From assembly GCF_004786035.1 (NCBI RefSeq), contig NZ_CP035088.1, positions 1,152,001-1,216,000 on the forward strand: a stretch of 64,000 bases of DNA. The letters run 5' to 3'. Below, one piece after another: positions 19,524-29,603 of the stretch (within the stretch, counting starts at the first letter, position 1; every line of letters starts with the position of its first letter). A program made the translations under genes and the position numbers. Origin of the DNA: Pseudomonas viciae. GTDB taxonomy: Bacteria > Pseudomonadota > Gammaproteobacteria > Pseudomonadales > Pseudomonadaceae. The notes beneath the pieces were generated by a model. That model saw only the letters and a program-made list of their open reading frames with translations, was not told the DNA's origin and did not search any database.

Positions 19524-20672
19524 ATGACTACATCGAACGGCAAAACCAACCTGTTGGGCCTGACCCAGCCGGAAATGGAGAAATTCTTCGACTCGATCGG
19601 GGAGAAGCGTTTCCGTGCCGGCCAAGTGATGAAGTGGATTCACCACTTTGGCGTCGACGATTTCGACGCCATGACGAATGTCAGCAAGGCCTTGCGCGAA
19701 AAGCTCAAGGCAGTTGCTGAGATTCGCGGTCCGGAAGTGGTCAGCGAGGACATCTCCAGCGACGGCACCCGTAAGTGGGTGGTGCGCGTGGCGTCCGGCA
19801 GCTGCGTCGAGACCGTCTACATTCCCCAGGGCAAACGCGGCACCTTGTGCGTTTCGTCCCAGGCAGGCTGTGCCCTGGATTGCAGTTTCTGCTCCACCGG
19901 CAAGCAAGGCTTCAATAGCAACCTCACCGCCGCCGAAGTGATCGGCCAGGTGTGGATTGCCAACAAATCCTTTGGCAGCGTCCCGGCGACTGTCGACCGT
20001 GCCATCACCAACGTGGTGATGATGGGCATGGGTGAGCCGCTGCTGAACTTCGACAACGTCATCGCCGCCATGCATCTGATGATGGATGACCTGGGCTACG
20101 GCATCTCCAAGCGCCGGGTGACCTTGTCCACCTCGGGCGTGGTGCCGATGATCGATGAGCTGGCCAAGCACATCGACGTCTCCCTGGCGTTGTCGCTGCA
20201 CGCACCCAATGACGCATTGCGTAACCAATTGGTGCCGATCAACAAGAAGTATCCGCTTAAGATGCTGCTGGAGTCGTGCCAGCGCTACATGTCGTCCCTG
20301 GGCGAAAAGCGCGTGCTGACCATCGAGTACACCTTGCTCAAGGACGTGAACGACAAGGTTGAACACGCGGTCGAGATGATCGAGTTGCTCAAGAACATCC
20401 CGTGCAAGATCAACCTGATCCCGTTCAACCCGTTCCCGCATTCCGGTTACGAGCGTCCGAGCAACAACGCGATTCGTCGCTTCCAGGATCAGCTTCACCA
20501 CGCTGGCTTCAACGTCACCGTGCGCACCACCCGCGGCGAAGACATCGATGCCGCCTGTGGCCAATTGGTAGGACAGGTGCTGGATCGCACCCGTCGCAGC
20601 GAACGCTACATTGCCGTGCGCGAATTGAACGCCGCTGACGATGTCGCGCAAAACGCTGCGAACAGTCACTAA
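19524..20672 (+). CDS. rlmN: 23S rRNA/tRNA adenine C2 methyltransferase RlmN
   Basis: Radical-SAM enzyme that methylates A2503 of 23S rRNA and A37 of some tRNAs. The protein is 382 residues. The cluster motif is '[15 protein letters not shown]' near residue 110, '[12 protein letters not shown]' binds SAM, and a C-terminal Cys in 'AACGQL' forms the covalent intermediate. The ATG at 19524 has GAAGGTG upstream. An earlier in-frame start would add six residues. Confidence 0.97.
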   Translation: MTTSNGKTNLLGLTQPEMEKFFDSIGEKRFRAGQVMKWIHHFGVDDFDAMTNVSKALREKLKAVAEIRGPEVVSEDISSDGTRKWVVRVASGSCVETVYIPQGKRGTLCVSSQAGCALDCSFCSTGKQGFNSNLTAAEVIGQVWIANKSFGSVPATVDRAITNVVMMGMGEPLLNFDNVIAAMHLMMDDLGYGISKRRVTLSTSGVVPMIDELAKHIDVSLALSLHAPNDALRNQLVPINKKYPLKMLLESCQRYMSSLGEKRVLTIEYTLLKDVNDKVEHAVEMIELLKNIPCKINLIPFNPFPHSGYERPSNNAIRRFQDQLHHAGFNVTVRTTRGEDIDAACGQLVGQVLDRTRRSERYIAVRELNAADDVAQNAANSH

Positions 20673-20684
20673 GAGAGGAACTCT

Positions 20685-21443
20685 ATGTCCCTGCGCTTCG
20701 CGCTCATCTTGCTGTTGGCCGGGCTCTGCTCCGGTTGTGTTCTGTCGGGTGACTACAACCCGATGAAAACCAGCAAGGGGCGCGACGAGGCACGTGTGGC
20801 CTATGTGCAACTGGGCATCGGGTACTTGCAGCAGGGCATGACCGAACGGGCCAAGGTTCCGCTCAAGAAAGCCCTGGAGCTGGACAGTTCCGACCCGGAT
20901 GCCAACGCGGCCCTGGCCCTGGTGTTCCAGGCCGAGATGGAACCTGAGCTGGCCGATGAGCATTTTCGCAAGGCGCTGTCCGGCCGGCCGCAGGATGCGC
21001 GGATCCTGAACAACTACGGCAGCTTTCTTTTCGAGCAGAAACGCTACAAGCAAGCCTACGAGCGCTTCGAGCAGGCTGCCGCGGACACCCTTTATCCCGA
21101 GCGTTCGCGGGTTTTCGAGAACCTCGGCATGACGGCATCGAAACTCGGCCAGCGTGATCTGGCCCGCCAGCAGCTTGAAAAGGCGCTGCGGCTCAACCAT
21201 CAGCAACCGCGTGCACTGCTGGAAATGGCTGAGTTGTCTTACGAAGACAGGCAATATGTGCCCGCCCGCGACTATTACGAACGTTTTAGCCTGCTGAGCG
21301 AGCAAAATGCACGTAGTCTATTGCTCGGCGTTCGGCTGGCCCATGTGTTTGAAGATCGCGACAAGGCTGCCAGTTATGGCCTGCAACTCAAAAGACTCTA
21401 TCCCGGTACGCCGGAATATCAGCAATACCTGTCGGAGCAATGA
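20685..21443 (+). CDS. pilW: Type IV pilus biogenesis lipoprotein PilW/PilF
   Basis: A 252-residue outer-membrane lipoprotein pilotin needed for PilQ secretin assembly. The lipobox 'LCSGC' places the lipidated Cys at 18. The rest is TPR repeats ('AYVQLGIGYLQQGM', 'NNYGSFLFEQKRYKQAYERF', 'FENLGMTASKLGQRDLARQQ'). It is called PilF in P. aeruginosa and PilW elsewhere. The stop overlaps the start region of rodZ. Confidence 0.93.
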   Translation: MSLRFALILLLAGLCSGCVLSGDYNPMKTSKGRDEARVAYVQLGIGYLQQGMTERAKVPLKKALELDSSDPDANAALALVFQAEMEPELADEHFRKALSGRPQDARILNNYGSFLFEQKRYKQAYERFEQAAADTLYPERSRVFENLGMTASKLGQRDLARQQLEKALRLNHQQPRALLEMAELSYEDRQYVPARDYYERFSLLSEQNARSLLLGVRLAHVFEDRDKAASYGLQLKRLYPGTPEYQQYLSEQ

Positions 21444-22447
21444 TGAAAGCGGCGCATCCTGAAGTTGTAGCAGCGACTCGCGTAAATCCCGGTGAGACCC
21501 TGCGTCAAGCCCGCGAAAGCAATGGTTGGTCGCTGGCCGAAGTGGCCCTCAAGCTCAATCTCACCGTGACTTCCCTGGGCAACCTGGAAACCGGCGCGTT
21601 CGACAAGCTGCCGGGGCACACCTTCGCCCGTGGGTACATCCGCGCCTATGCCAAATTGCTCGGCATGGACCAGACCGTGCTGGTCCAGCAATTCGACCAG
21701 TACACCGGTTCCGATGCCCAGGGCAGCAACGTGCACAGCCTGGGTCGCATCGAAGAGCCTGTACGCGTTTCCCACACCATCTTGCGTATCGTCAGCCTGT
21801 TGCTGCTGATCGCGGTGATAGGTGGCGGTTTTGTCTGGTGGCAGGATCAGGCTTCCTTGCGCAACAAGGAGCCGGTTGCCATGAACCCCGAGCATGTCGA
21901 AGTCGAAGGCGCCGACGGCACCACTCAGATCCATCCGCTGGACGAGCCGGAAGACCAGGCCGTCGTGGAAGGCCAGGCTGAAGGCGAAACCACCTTGGCG
22001 CTGCCTCAAGGCCAGGACGGCGCCGATGCCGAAGCGGGGGCCGAGCCGGCTGTTCCGGCGCCTGCCGCGCCTGCTGCGCCGACCACTGGCGCACCGATTG
22101 CCGCTGCTCCAGTCGTACCAAGCACGCCTGCGCCGACCGTGGCTGCACCTGCGACCCCAACGGCTCCAGCCGCAGCCCCGGCAGCGCCAGTGGCTCCGGC
22201 GGCTGGTGAAGGCCAGGTCCAGATTCAATTCGTCGCCGACTGCTGGACGCAAGTCACCGATGGCAATGGCAAGGTGCTGTTCAGTGGCCTCAAGCGCAAG
22301 GGCGATAGCACTGCCATCAACGGCAAGCCGCCATTTGCCGTGCGCCTGGGTTATGCCCGTGGCGCGCAGGTCAGCTACAACGGCCAGCCAGTCGACATCG
22401 CTCCGTTCACCAGTGGCGAGACCGCTCGCCTGAAGTTGGGTCAATAA
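21443..22447 (+). CDS. rodZ: Cytoskeleton protein RodZ-like (HTH and DUF4115)
   Basis: Single-span membrane protein linking MreB to the cell-wall machinery. The protein is 334 residues. It has a cytoplasmic helix-turn-helix ('GETLRQARESNGWSLAEVA', 'FARGYIRAYAKLLG'), a membrane helix near 112-130 ('ILRIVSLLLLIAVIGGGFVW'), a long Pro/Ala-rich periplasmic linker (about 200-255) and a C-terminal DUF4115 domain. I chose the second of two tandem ATGs because GGAG lies five bases before it. The order pilW-rodZ-ispG is conserved. Confidence 0.92.
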   Translation: MKAAHPEVVAATRVNPGETLRQARESNGWSLAEVALKLNLTVTSLGNLETGAFDKLPGHTFARGYIRAYAKLLGMDQTVLVQQFDQYTGSDAQGSNVHSLGRIEEPVRVSHTILRIVSLLLLIAVIGGGFVWWQDQASLRNKEPVAMNPEHVEVEGADGTTQIHPLDEPEDQAVVEGQAEGETTLALPQGQDGADAEAGAEPAVPAPAAPAAPTTGAPIAAAPVVPSTPAPTVAAPATPTAPAAAPAAPVAPAAGEGQVQIQFVADCWTQVTDGNGKVLFSGLKRKGDSTAINGKPPFAVRLGYARGAQVSYNGQPVDIAPFTSGETARLKLGQ

Positions 22448-22450
22448 GTC

Positions 22451-23560
22451 ATGCACGGCGAATCTCCAATCAAACGTCGCGAATCCCGCAAGATCTGGGT
22501 GGGTAACGTGCCCGTGGGCGGCGATGCGCCCATCGCTGTGCAGAGCATGACCAACAGCGATACCAACGACGTGGCCGCCACAGTCGCGCAGATCAATCGC
22601 CTGGAAGCCGCCGGCGTCGATATCGTGCGGGTGTCCGTGCCGGACATGGACGCCGCCGAGGCGTTCGGCAAGATCAAGCAGTTGGTCAAGGTGCCGCTGG
22701 TGGCCGATATCCATTTCGACTACCGCATCGCCCTGCGTGTGGCCGAGCTGGGGGTGGACTGCCTGCGCATCAACCCGGGCAACATCGGTCGCGAAGACCG
22801 CGTGCGTGCCGTGGTGGATGCTGCCCGCGACCGTGGCATTCCGATCCGTATCGGTGTGAACGCCGGTTCCCTGGAAAAAGACCTGCAAAAGAAATACGGC
22901 GAACCGACCCCGGCTGCGCTGGTGGAGTCGGCCCTGCGCCATGTCGAGCACCTTGAACGCCTGAATTTCCAGGACTTCAAGGTCAGCGTGAAGGCTTCCG
23001 ACGTGTTCATGGCCGTCGAAGCCTACCGCCTGCTGGCCAAGGAAATCGTCCAGCCACTGCACCTGGGTATCACTGAAGCCGGTGGGTTGCGTTCGGGCAC
23101 GGTGAAATCCGCCGTCGGCCTCGGTATGCTGCTCGCCGAAGGGATTGGCGATACCATCCGCATCTCGTTGGCGGCGGATCCGGTCGAGGAAGTGAAAGTC
23201 GGCTACGACATTCTCAAGTCCCTGCACCTGCGTTCCCGCGGTATCAACTTCATCGCCTGCCCGAGCTGCTCACGGCAGAACTTCGATGTGGTCAAGACCA
23301 TGAACGAGCTGGAAGGGCGCCTTGAAGACCTGCTGGTGCCGCTGGATGTCGCGGTGATCGGTTGCGTGGTCAACGGGCCGGGCGAAGCCAAGGAGGCCCA
23401 TATCGGCCTGACTGGCGGTACGCCGAACCTGATTTACATCGACGGCAAGCCGTCGCAGAAACTGACGAATGACAATCTGGTGGATGAGCTGGAAAGGCTG
23501 ATCCGCCAGAAAGCGGCCGAAAAGGTCGAAGCCGACGCAGCGGTCATCGCACGCGGCTGA
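22451..23560 (+). CDS. ispG: 4-hydroxy-3-methylbut-2-en-1-yl diphosphate synthase (flavodoxin)
   Basis: Penultimate enzyme of the MEP isoprenoid pathway, reducing MEcPP with a [4Fe-4S] cluster. The protein is 369 residues. Cluster Cys are in '[15 protein letters not shown]' near 270 and '[18 protein letters not shown]' near 305. The TIM-barrel start '[19 protein letters not shown]' is present. Confidence 0.97.
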   Translation: MHGESPIKRRESRKIWVGNVPVGGDAPIAVQSMTNSDTNDVAATVAQINRLEAAGVDIVRVSVPDMDAAEAFGKIKQLVKVPLVADIHFDYRIALRVAELGVDCLRINPGNIGREDRVRAVVDAARDRGIPIRIGVNAGSLEKDLQKKYGEPTPAALVESALRHVEHLERLNFQDFKVSVKASDVFMAVEAYRLLAKEIVQPLHLGITEAGGLRSGTVKSAVGLGMLLAEGIGDTIRISLAADPVEEVKVGYDILKSLHLRSRGINFIACPSCSRQNFDVVKTMNELEGRLEDLLVPLDVAVIGCVVNGPGEAKEAHIGLTGGTPNLIYIDGKPSQKLTNDNLVDELERLIRQKAAEKVEADAAVIARG

Positions 23561-23585
23561 GCAAACGAATTTTTAAGGATTACCT

Positions 23586-24875
23586 GTGAGCAAGTCTCTG
23601 CAAGCCATTCGTGGCATGAACGATATCCTGCCCGAGCAGACGCCCCTGTGGCGCTATTTCGAGGGCACCGTGGCGCGTTTGCTGGATAACTACGGTTACC
23701 GGCAGATCCGCATGCCGATCGTCGAATTCACCGAGCTGTTCAAGCGCTCCATCGGTGAAGTGACCGACATCGTCGAAAAAGAGATGTACACCTTCGACGA
23801 CCGCAACGGCGATTCGCTGACCCTGCGCCCGGAAGGCACAGCAGCGTGCGTGCGTGCGGTGCTCGAGCACGGCATCACCGGCGGCGGCCAGGTGCAGAAA
23901 CTCTGGTACATCGGCCCGATGTTCCGTCACGAGCGCCCGCAGAAAGGCCGCTATCGCCAGTTTCATCAGATCGGTTGCGAGGTGTTCAACCTCGACGGCC
24001 CGGACATCGACGCCGAACTGATCGTGCTGACCTGGCGCCTGTGGGGCGAGCTGGGCATTCGTGATGCAGTCAAGCTTGAGCTCAACAGCCTCGGCACCGC
24101 CCAAGCCCGCGCTCGCTACCGTGATGCACTGGTGGAATTCCTCTCGGCCCGCCTCGAGCACCTGGACGAAGACAGCCAGCGCCGGTTGAAGACCAACCCG
24201 CTGCGAGTGCTGGACACCAAGAACCCGGACACCCAGGCCGTACTGGTGGATGCGCCAAAAATGGCCGACTACCTCGACGAAGAGTCCCGCGTGCACTTCG
24301 AGGGGCTCAAGGCCCGCCTGGACGCCGCCGGCATTCCTTACGTGATCAACCCCAAGTTGGTTCGCGGCCTCGATTACTACAGCAAGACCGTTTTCGAATG
24401 GGTCACCGACAAGCTCGGCGCCCAGGGCACTGTGTGTGCCGGCGGCCGTTACGACGGGCTGGTGGAGCAGATGGGCGGCAAGCCGACGTCGGGCGTGGGT
24501 TTCGCCATGGGCATCGAGCGCCTGGTGCTGATGCTTGAGGCCCTGGACAAGGTGCCAGAGGAACTGGCCCGTCAAGTCGACGTTTACCTGTGCGCCTTCG
24601 GCGAGGCGGCCGAACTGGCGGCCCTGACCTTGAGCGAACGGGTCCGCGACCAGTTGCCCAACCTGCGCCTGCAGATCAACGCCGGCGCCGGCAGTTTCAA
24701 GAGCCAATTCAAGAAGGCCGACAAGAGCGGTGCGCTGTATGCACTGATCCTCGGTGACGACGAACTGGCCCAACAAGTGGTAGGTTTCAAACCCCTGCGT
24801 GGCCAGGGCGAACAACAAAGTATTGCCTGGGATGCGCTTGCAGCACACCTGGCCACCTGCGTCGTGCAGGGTTGA
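23586..24875 (+). CDS. hisS: Histidyl-tRNA synthetase
   Basis: Class II synthetase of 429 residues that charges tRNA-His. Motif 2 is '[20 protein letters not shown]' near residue 105. His-specific blocks are '[15 protein letters not shown]' and '[15 protein letters not shown]', and motif 3 is '[15 protein letters not shown]'. It starts at GTG, which gives the expected '[16 protein letters not shown]'. Confidence 0.97.
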   Translation: MSKSLQAIRGMNDILPEQTPLWRYFEGTVARLLDNYGYRQIRMPIVEFTELFKRSIGEVTDIVEKEMYTFDDRNGDSLTLRPEGTAACVRAVLEHGITGGGQVQKLWYIGPMFRHERPQKGRYRQFHQIGCEVFNLDGPDIDAELIVLTWRLWGELGIRDAVKLELNSLGTAQARARYRDALVEFLSARLEHLDEDSQRRLKTNPLRVLDTKNPDTQAVLVDAPKMADYLDEESRVHFEGLKARLDAAGIPYVINPKLVRGLDYYSKTVFEWVTDKLGAQGTVCAGGRYDGLVEQMGGKPTSGVGFAMGIERLVLMLEALDKVPEELARQVDVYLCAFGEAAELAALTLSERVRDQLPNLRLQINAGAGSFKSQFKKADKSGALYALILGDDELAQQVVGFKPLRGQGEQQSIAWDALAAHLATCVVQG

Positions 24876-24915
24876 AGCTGTCAAACAGCCGATTTAGCGA
24901 TTAAGGAGTATTGGG

Positions 24916-25557
24916 GTGTCGAGTACCGAAGATGAACAGCTGGCGGATTTGAAGGACTGGTGGACGCGCAATGGCAAGCCGCTGGTCACTGGCGGCCTGT
25001 TGGCGCTGGTCATCGTGTTCGGCTGGCAGGCCTACCAGAAATACCAGAGCAACCAGTCGCAAGGCGCCTCGGTGCTCTACCAGCAATTGCTGGAAACCAC
25101 CCTGACCCCGGACGGCAAGCCTGACCCTGCCCGTGTGGCGGACCTGGCCGGCAAGCTCAACAGCGAATTCGGCGGCACTGCCTACGCGCAATACGGTCGC
25201 CTGTTCGTGGCCAAGGTTGCCGTGGACAGCGGCAAGCTGGACGACGCGGCCACCGAGCTCAAAGGTATCGTCGACAAACCGGCCAACCCGACCCTGGGCG
25301 AAGTGGCCCGTCAGCGCCTGGCGCAGGTGCTGGCGGCACAGAACAAGGCCGAAGACGCGTTGAAGCTGCTCGACGGCGATGCCGACAAGGCATTCCTGGC
25401 GACCCGCGAAGAGCTCAAGGGCGACCTGCTGGTACAGCTGGGTCGTGCTGATGAGGCCCATGCGGCCTACCAAAAAGCCAAGGCTGCGCTGTCGGATGAA
25501 GCCGCAGTCGGTGGCCTGCAAATCAAGCTGGACGACCTGGCCAAAGGGGATGCGTGA
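24916..25557 (+). CDS. yfgM: YfgM-type ancillary SecYEG translocon protein
   Basis: A 213-residue inner-membrane protein with one N-terminal helix ('PLVTGGLLALVIVFGWQAYQ') and a periplasmic TPR-like domain. It associates with SecYEG and PpiD and may hand clients to periplasmic chaperones. The GTG start follows AAGGAG. Its last codons overlap the start of bamB, a conserved pairing in which both products act on exported proteins. Confidence 0.93.
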   Translation: MSSTEDEQLADLKDWWTRNGKPLVTGGLLALVIVFGWQAYQKYQSNQSQGASVLYQQLLETTLTPDGKPDPARVADLAGKLNSEFGGTAYAQYGRLFVAKVAVDSGKLDDAATELKGIVDKPANPTLGEVARQRLAQVLAAQNKAEDALKLLDGDADKAFLATREELKGDLLVQLGRADEAHAAYQKAKAALSDEAAVGGLQIKLDDLAKGDA

Positions 25558-26701
25558 CGTGATCCGTTGGAAACATGCAGCATTGCTGGCTCTGGCCATT
25601 CTGGCCGCGGGTTGCAGCAGCAACAGCAAGAAAGAACTGCCTCCGGCCGAGTTGACCGACTTCAAAGAAGAAGTCGTGCTGCAGAAGCAGTGGAGCCGCT
25701 CCATCGGTGACGGCCAGGGTGAAACCTACAACATGCTGGTGCCGGCCATCGACGGCGACACCATCTATGCGGGTGACGTCACTGGCGTGGTCATGGCAAT
25801 GGATCGCAGCAACGGCGACGTCAAATGGGAGAAAGATCTCGAACTGCCTGTCTCCGGCGCCGTTGGCGTGGGTTACGGGCTGGTCATGATCGGCACGCTC
25901 AAGGGTGAAATCGTCGCCCTGGACGCGAGCAGCGGTGAAGAGAAGTGGCGCGCTCGCGTGACCAGTGAAGTGCTCGCACCGCCAGCGACCAACGGTGATG
26001 TGGTCGTGGTCCAGACCCAGGATGACCGTCTGATCGGCCTGGATGCCGCTACCGGCAACCAGCGCTGGTTGTACGACAGCACCCCGGCGGTGCTGACCCT
26101 GCGTGGCACCAGCGCGCCGATCGTCACCAACCGCCTCGCGGTGGCTGGCTTGTCGACCGGTAAAGTGGTCGCCCTGGATATTTCCAACGGCGTGCCGGTT
26201 TGGGAGCAGCGTGTAGCCATCCCGCAAGGTCGTTCCGAGCTGGAGCGTGTGGTCGACATCGACGGCGGCCTGCTGCTGTCCGGCGGTACGCTGTACGTCG
26301 CCAGCTACCAGGGTCGCGTTGCGGCGCTGGACCTGGAAAGCGGTCGTCCGCTGTGGCAGCGCGATGCGTCCAGCTACGCCGGTGTCGCCCAGGGTTTCGG
26401 CAACGTCTACGTCAGCCTGTCCTCGGGCACGGTTGAAGGCGTCGACGAGCGTTCCACCACCGCGTTGTGGAGCAACGATTCCCTGGCCCGTCGTCAACTG
26501 TCGGCCCCGGAAGTGTTCTCCAGCTACGTTGCAGTGGGTGACCTGGAAGGTTACCTGCACCTGCTCAGCCAGGTGGACGGTCGTTTCGTCGGCCGCGAGC
26601 GCATCGACAGCGACGGCCTGCGTGCCCGTCCGCTGGTGGCTGGCAACATGATTTATGTGTATGGCAACAGCGGCAAACTGGAAGCCCTGACCATCAAGTA
26701 A
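25550..26701 (+). CDS. bamB: Outer membrane protein assembly factor BamB
   Basis: Lipoprotein of the BAM complex, 383 residues. The lipobox 'ILAAGCSS' places the lipidated Cys at 22. The body is a beta-propeller of PQQ-like repeats ('YAGDVTGVVMAMDRSNGDVKWEKD', 'VALDASSGEEKWRARV', 'GLDAATGNQRWLYD' and others). The ATG at 25550 lies inside the last codons of yfgM. A GTG at 25559 has better spacing from AAAGGGG and is a real alternative, shortening the protein by three residues. Confidence 0.95.
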   Translation: MRDVIRWKHAALLALAILAAGCSSNSKKELPPAELTDFKEEVVLQKQWSRSIGDGQGETYNMLVPAIDGDTIYAGDVTGVVMAMDRSNGDVKWEKDLELPVSGAVGVGYGLVMIGTLKGEIVALDASSGEEKWRARVTSEVLAPPATNGDVVVVQTQDDRLIGLDAATGNQRWLYDSTPAVLTLRGTSAPIVTNRLAVAGLSTGKVVALDISNGVPVWEQRVAIPQGRSELERVVDIDGGLLLSGGTLYVASYQGRVAALDLESGRPLWQRDASSYAGVAQGFGNVYVSLSSGTVEGVDERSTTALWSNDSLARRQLSAPEVFSSYVAVGDLEGYLHLLSQVDGRFVGRERIDSDGLRARPLVAGNMIYVYGNSGKLEALTIK

Positions 26702-26773
26702 GACTATGCTTGGGGCTAATCCCCCAAGCGGCCTTGTTCGCAAGGTTTGCAGCGATCTCGCTGCCCCGAGCAC

Positions 26774-26806
26774 CAGCCGCTGCCTAGCAGCGGCTTTTGT
26801 ATTTTC
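26774..26806 (+). terminator. Terminator between bamB and der
   Basis: AGCCGCTGC-CTA-GCAGCGGCT followed by TTTGTATTTT. A weaker hairpin (CTTGGGGCTAATCCCCCAAG) lies just past the bamB stop. Confidence 0.8.
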
Positions 26807-26830
26807 TGAAATAACGAAGTGGAGAGCCGC

Positions 26831-28303
26831 ATGGTTCCCGTAATCGCCCTGGTGGGCCGACCGAACGTCGGCAAGTCCACCTTGTTCAACCGCCTGACCA
26901 GGACTCGCGACGCCATTGTCGGCGACTTGTCCGGTCTGACCCGTGATCGCCAATACGGTGAGGCCAAGTGGCAAGGGCGTACCTATATTCTGGTCGACAC
27001 CGGCGGCATCTCCGGTGATGAACACGGCATGGATGAAAAAATGGCCGAGCAGTCGCTGCTCGCCATCGAAGAAGCCGATGTGGTGCTGTTCCTGGTAGAC
27101 GCCAAGGCCGGTTTTACCGCCGCCGACCAGATGATCGCCGAGCATTTGCGCAAACGTAACAAGCGTTCCTACGTGGTTGCCAACAAGGTCGACAACATCG
27201 ACCCGGACATGGCCCGCGCTGAATTCGCTCCGTTGGGCATGGGCCAGGCGATCCCGATCGCCGGTGCCCACGGCCGTGGCATCACCCAGATGCTGGAAAT
27301 CGCCCTGGCTGATTTCCCGAAAGACGACGAAGACGAGCCTGAAGACGGCGAAGAAGAAATCGTTGCCGAAGGCGAGGAAGCCAAGCGCATCCCCGGCCCA
27401 AGCGAAAAAGACGGGATCAAGATCGCCATCATCGGCCGCCCGAACGTGGGCAAGTCGACGCTGGTCAACCGTATGCTCGGCGAAGACCGGGTGATCGTGT
27501 ACGACCAACCCGGCACCACCCGTGACAGCATCTACATCCCGTTCGAGCGTAACGAAGAGAAGTACACGCTGATCGACACCGCAGGTGTGCGCAAGCGCGG
27601 CAAGATCCACGAAGAAGTCGAAAAATTCTCCGTGGTCAAAACCCTGCAAGCGATCAAAGACGCCAACGTGGTGATCTTCGTGATGGACGCCCGCGAAGGC
27701 GTGGTCGATCACGACCTCAACCTGTTGGGCTTCGCCCTGGAAGCCGGTCGTGCGTTGGTCATCGCGATCAACAAGTGGGACGGCATGACGCCGAGCGAGC
27801 GCGATTTCGTGAAGGTCGAATTGCAGCGTCGGCTGTTCTTCGTCGACTTCGCCGACATCCACTTCATCTCGGCCTTGCACGGCACGGGCGTGGGTAACCT
27901 CTACGCATCGGTGCAGAACTCGTTCAAGTCGGCGGTCACCCGCTGGCCGACCAACCGCCTGACCCAGATCCTCGAAGACGCCGTGGGCGAGCACGCGCCA
28001 CCGATGGTCAACAACCGTCGGATCAAGCTGCGTTACGCCCACTTGGGTGGTGCCAACCCGCCGATTATCGTGATTCACGGTAACCAGATCGAGAAGGTGC
28101 CCAAGTCGTACGTCCGTTACCTGGAAAACACCTATCGTCGCGTCCTGAAGCTGGTCGGCACGCCGATCCGCATCGAGTTCAAGGGCGGCGAGAACCCGTA
28201 CGAAGGCAACAAGAACACGCTCACCGACCGCCAGGTCAACAAGAAGCGCCGCTTGATGTCGCACCATAAGAAGGCTGACAAGAAGCGTCGCGATAAGCGC
28301 TGA
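26831..28303 (+). CDS. der: Ribosome assembly GTPase Der
   Basis: Essential GTPase with two tandem G domains and a C-terminal KH-like domain, acting in 50S maturation. The protein is 490 residues. '[14 protein letters not shown]' is near residue 8 and '[14 protein letters not shown]' near 205, separated by an acidic linker. NKVD and NKWD give guanine specificity. The tail is very basic. The ATG at 26831 has GGAGAG upstream. A GTG at 26819 would add 'MESR'. Confidence 0.97.
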   Translation: MVPVIALVGRPNVGKSTLFNRLTRTRDAIVGDLSGLTRDRQYGEAKWQGRTYILVDTGGISGDEHGMDEKMAEQSLLAIEEADVVLFLVDAKAGFTAADQMIAEHLRKRNKRSYVVANKVDNIDPDMARAEFAPLGMGQAIPIAGAHGRGITQMLEIALADFPKDDEDEPEDGEEEIVAEGEEAKRIPGPSEKDGIKIAIIGRPNVGKSTLVNRMLGEDRVIVYDQPGTTRDSIYIPFERNEEKYTLIDTAGVRKRGKIHEEVEKFSVVKTLQAIKDANVVIFVMDAREGVVDHDLNLLGFALEAGRALVIAINKWDGMTPSERDFVKVELQRRLFFVDFADIHFISALHGTGVGNLYASVQNSFKSAVTRWPTNRLTQILEDAVGEHAPPMVNNRRIKLRYAHLGGANPPIIVIHGNQIEKVPKSYVRYLENTYRRVLKLVGTPIRIEFKGGENPYEGNKNTLTDRQVNKKRRLMSHHKKADKKRRDKR

Positions 28304-28352
28304 TCGGTAGTCACCGCAGTTCCACTGTGGGAGCGAGTTGTGTCAGCGTAAG

Positions 28353-28381
28353 AAGGGTGCCCTGTGTGGCACCCTTTTTCA
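28353..28381 (+). terminator. Terminator after der
   Basis: AAGGGTGCC-CTGTGT-GGCACCCTT followed by TTTC, about 50 bases past the stop. A partial REP (TGTGGGAGCGAG) precedes it. Confidence 0.85.
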
Positions 28382-28454
28382 TGCCCGGCGATTGGGCTAT
28401 CCTCGACCTCTCCCGCGCCGCACCTGAGCCGGGTGCAGACCCAGGGAACCCTCG

Positions 28455-29603
28455 ATGATCACCAGCAAGTTGCCGAATGTCGGCATCACTATTTTCACCC
28501 AGATGTCCCAGCTCGCGGCGCAGACCGGCGCGCTCAATCTGTCCCAGGGGTTTCCCGATTTCGATGGTCCGCAGGCCCTGCGCGATGCAGTCGGCCGGCA
28601 CATCGCCCAAGGCCACAACCAATATTCACCCATGACCGGTTTGCCGGCCCTGCGCCAGCAGATTGCGGCGAAGATCGCCCGCAGTTATGGCGTCAGCGTC
28701 GATGCCGATCAGGAAGTGACGGTGACCCCCGGCGCGACCCAGGCAATTTTCTGTGCCATTGCCGCTGTGGTGCACAGCGGTGACGAAGTGATCGTGTTCG
28801 ACCCTTGTTATGACAGCTACGAGCCGGCGGTGCAGTTGGCCGGTGGTCGCTGCGTGCATGTGCAGTTGGGCCTGGATGACTTCGCCATCGACTTCCAGAA
28901 GCTCGGCGAAGCCCTGAGCCCGCGCACGCGGATGATCATCCTCAACAGCCCGCACAACCCTAGTGGCGCCCTGATCAGTCGCGCCGAACTGGATCAATTG
29001 GCGGCGCTGATTCGTGACCGCGACATCTACCTGATCAGCGACGAGGTCTACGAGCACCTGGTGTTCGATGGCGTCGCCCACGCCAGCGTCCTGGCCCATG
29101 AAGAGCTTTACCAGCGAGCCTTCGTGGTCAGTTCGTTCGGCAAGACCTACCACGTCACCGGCTGGAAAACCGGCTACGTGGTGGCGCCAGCGGCCCTGAC
29201 GGCGGAACTGCGTAAGGTGCATCAATACGTCAGCTTCTGCGGCGTGACGCCGTTGCAGTACGCCCTGGCCGACTACATGGCCGATCATCCGGAGCACGTC
29301 GAAGAGCTACCGGACTTCTACCAGGCCAAGCGCGATCTGTTCTGCGATCTGCTGGCGCCGTCACGGTTCAGCTTCAAGCGGGTGGCCGGCACCTATTTCC
29401 AGTTGGTGGATTACTCCCAGATTCGCCCGGACCTGAATGACGTCGACATGGCTGTCTGGATGACCCGCGAGCACGGCGTGGCGACGATTCCGGTCTCGGT
29501 GTTCTACCAGAACCCACCCGAAGGCCAGCGCCTGGTGCGCCTGTGCTTTGCCAAACGCGAGGAGACGCTGCGCGAAGCGGCGGAAAAACTATGCGTGATC
29601 TGA
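28455..29603 (+). CDS. PLP-dependent aminotransferase (methionine/glutamine type, YbdL/KAT-like)
   Basis: Class I aminotransferase of 382 residues. The PLP Lys is K230 in 'SSFGKTYHVTGWKTGY', and other fold motifs are 'QYSPMTGLPALRQQIAAKI', 'NSPHNPSGALIS' and 'SDEVYEHLVFDG'. The closest match I recall is YbdL/MtnE-like methionine and glutamine transaminase. The next gene, an omega-amidase-like protein, overlaps it by 13 bases. That supports a glutamine transaminase-omega-amidase pair that recycles methionine keto acid. The substrate is inferred from context. Confidence 0.88.
   Translation: MITSKLPNVGITIFTQMSQLAAQTGALNLSQGFPDFDGPQALRDAVGRHIAQGHNQYSPMTGLPALRQQIAAKIARSYGVSVDADQEVTVTPGATQAIFCAIAAVVHSGDEVIVFDPCYDSYEPAVQLAGGRCVHVQLGLDDFAIDFQKLGEALSPRTRMIILNSPHNPSGALISRAELDQLAALIRDRDIYLISDEVYEHLVFDGVAHASVLAHEELYQRAFVVSSFGKTYHVTGWKTGYVVAPAALTAELRKVHQYVSFCGVTPLQYALADYMADHPEHVEELPDFYQAKRDLFCDLLAPSRFSFKRVAGTYFQLVDYSQIRPDLNDVDMAVWMTREHGVATIPVSVFYQNPPEGQRLVRLCFAKREETLREAAEKLCVI

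Noticed and set aside
25523..28267. A 914-codon open frame on the - strand across bamB and der
   Set aside because: It is a mirror of two well-supported genes in GC-rich DNA. Its translation is His/Gln/Arg/Val-rich with no domain, as expected for an antisense shadow.
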